Of a stretch of 6,231 bases of DNA, positions 6,212-6,231 are shown piece by piece. Positions within the stretch are counted from its first letter, which is position 1. Each line of letters starts with the position of its first letter. The stretch is from positions 1 to 6,231 of the forward strand of contig DLRK01000120.1 of NCBI GenBank assembly GCA_002501065.1, given 5' to 3'. This DNA is from Akkermansiaceae bacterium UBA7890. GTDB taxonomy: Bacteria; Verrucomicrobiota; Verrucomicrobiia; Verrucomicrobiales; Akkermansiaceae. A model generated the notes under the pieces. It was given only the letters and a program-made list of their open reading frames with translations, was not told the DNA's origin and did not search any database. The position numbers and the translations under genes were made by a program.

Positions 6212-6231
6212 ATGAAAGACCCTGCCACAAA
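6212..6231 (+). CDS. Possible start of a downstream gene, cut by the window end
   Basis: An ATG at 6212-6214 opens a frame reading MKDPAT up to the window edge, 38 bases after the CE15 stop. No Shine-Dalgarno precedes it and six residues cannot be identified. No terminator hairpin is visible between the CE15 stop and this ATG, which is compatible with a continuing operon but does not prove one. Confidence 0.2.

Noticed and set aside
1..6231. CRISPR arrays, tRNA genes, insertion sequence ends or transposases
   Set aside because: No regularly spaced repeats, no cloverleaf-like sequence and no transposase motif were seen; nearly all of the window is accounted for by four enzyme genes.

Overview
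This GC-rich window carries four complete protein genes. All four encode exported enzymes typical of polysaccharide-degrading accessory regions in Verrucomicrobiota (possibly Planctomycetota). The taxonomic guess rests on gene content and style: a family S1 sulfatase, a Tat-exported Gfo/Idh/MocA oxidoreductase, a sialate O-acetylesterase-type esterase and a CE15 esterase side by side, with high GC and weak or absent Shine-Dalgarno sequences. No rRNA or marker gene is present to confirm it.

Layout: bases 1-139 hold an upstream remnant or leader. The + strand sulfatase (140-1669) runs tail to tail into the - strand oxidoreductase (1617-3071). The junction contains a strong intrinsic terminator (1525-1558) and two further palindromes, and the sulfatase frame reads straight through all of them. 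A 127-bp AT-richer divergent region (3072-3198) separates the oxidoreductase from the + strand esterase (3199-4767). A 122-bp gap with a perfect 11-bp inverted repeat follows, then the CE15 glucuronoyl esterase (4890-6173). A possible next start codon lies at 6212, at the window edge.

Inferred joint role: the sulfatase removes sulfate, the SASA-type esterase removes O-acetyl groups, and the CE15 enzyme cleaves esters of (4-O-methyl)glucuronic acid. Together they would strip decorations from a complex acidic polysaccharide outside the cytoplasm. The oxidoreductase may act on a released sugar with a bound nicotinamide cofactor. No glycoside hydrolase, polysaccharide lyase, transporter, regulator or sulfatase-maturating enzyme is visible, so these must lie elsewhere.

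I see no clearly novel multi-gene system. The points most worth a second look are the sulfatase tail crossing a terminator, an Asn where CE15 enzymes often carry the catalytic Glu, a repeated TAG motif 12-15 bases upstream of an ATG at all four genes (possible near-leaderless promoters), and the inverted repeat ahead of the CE15 gene.
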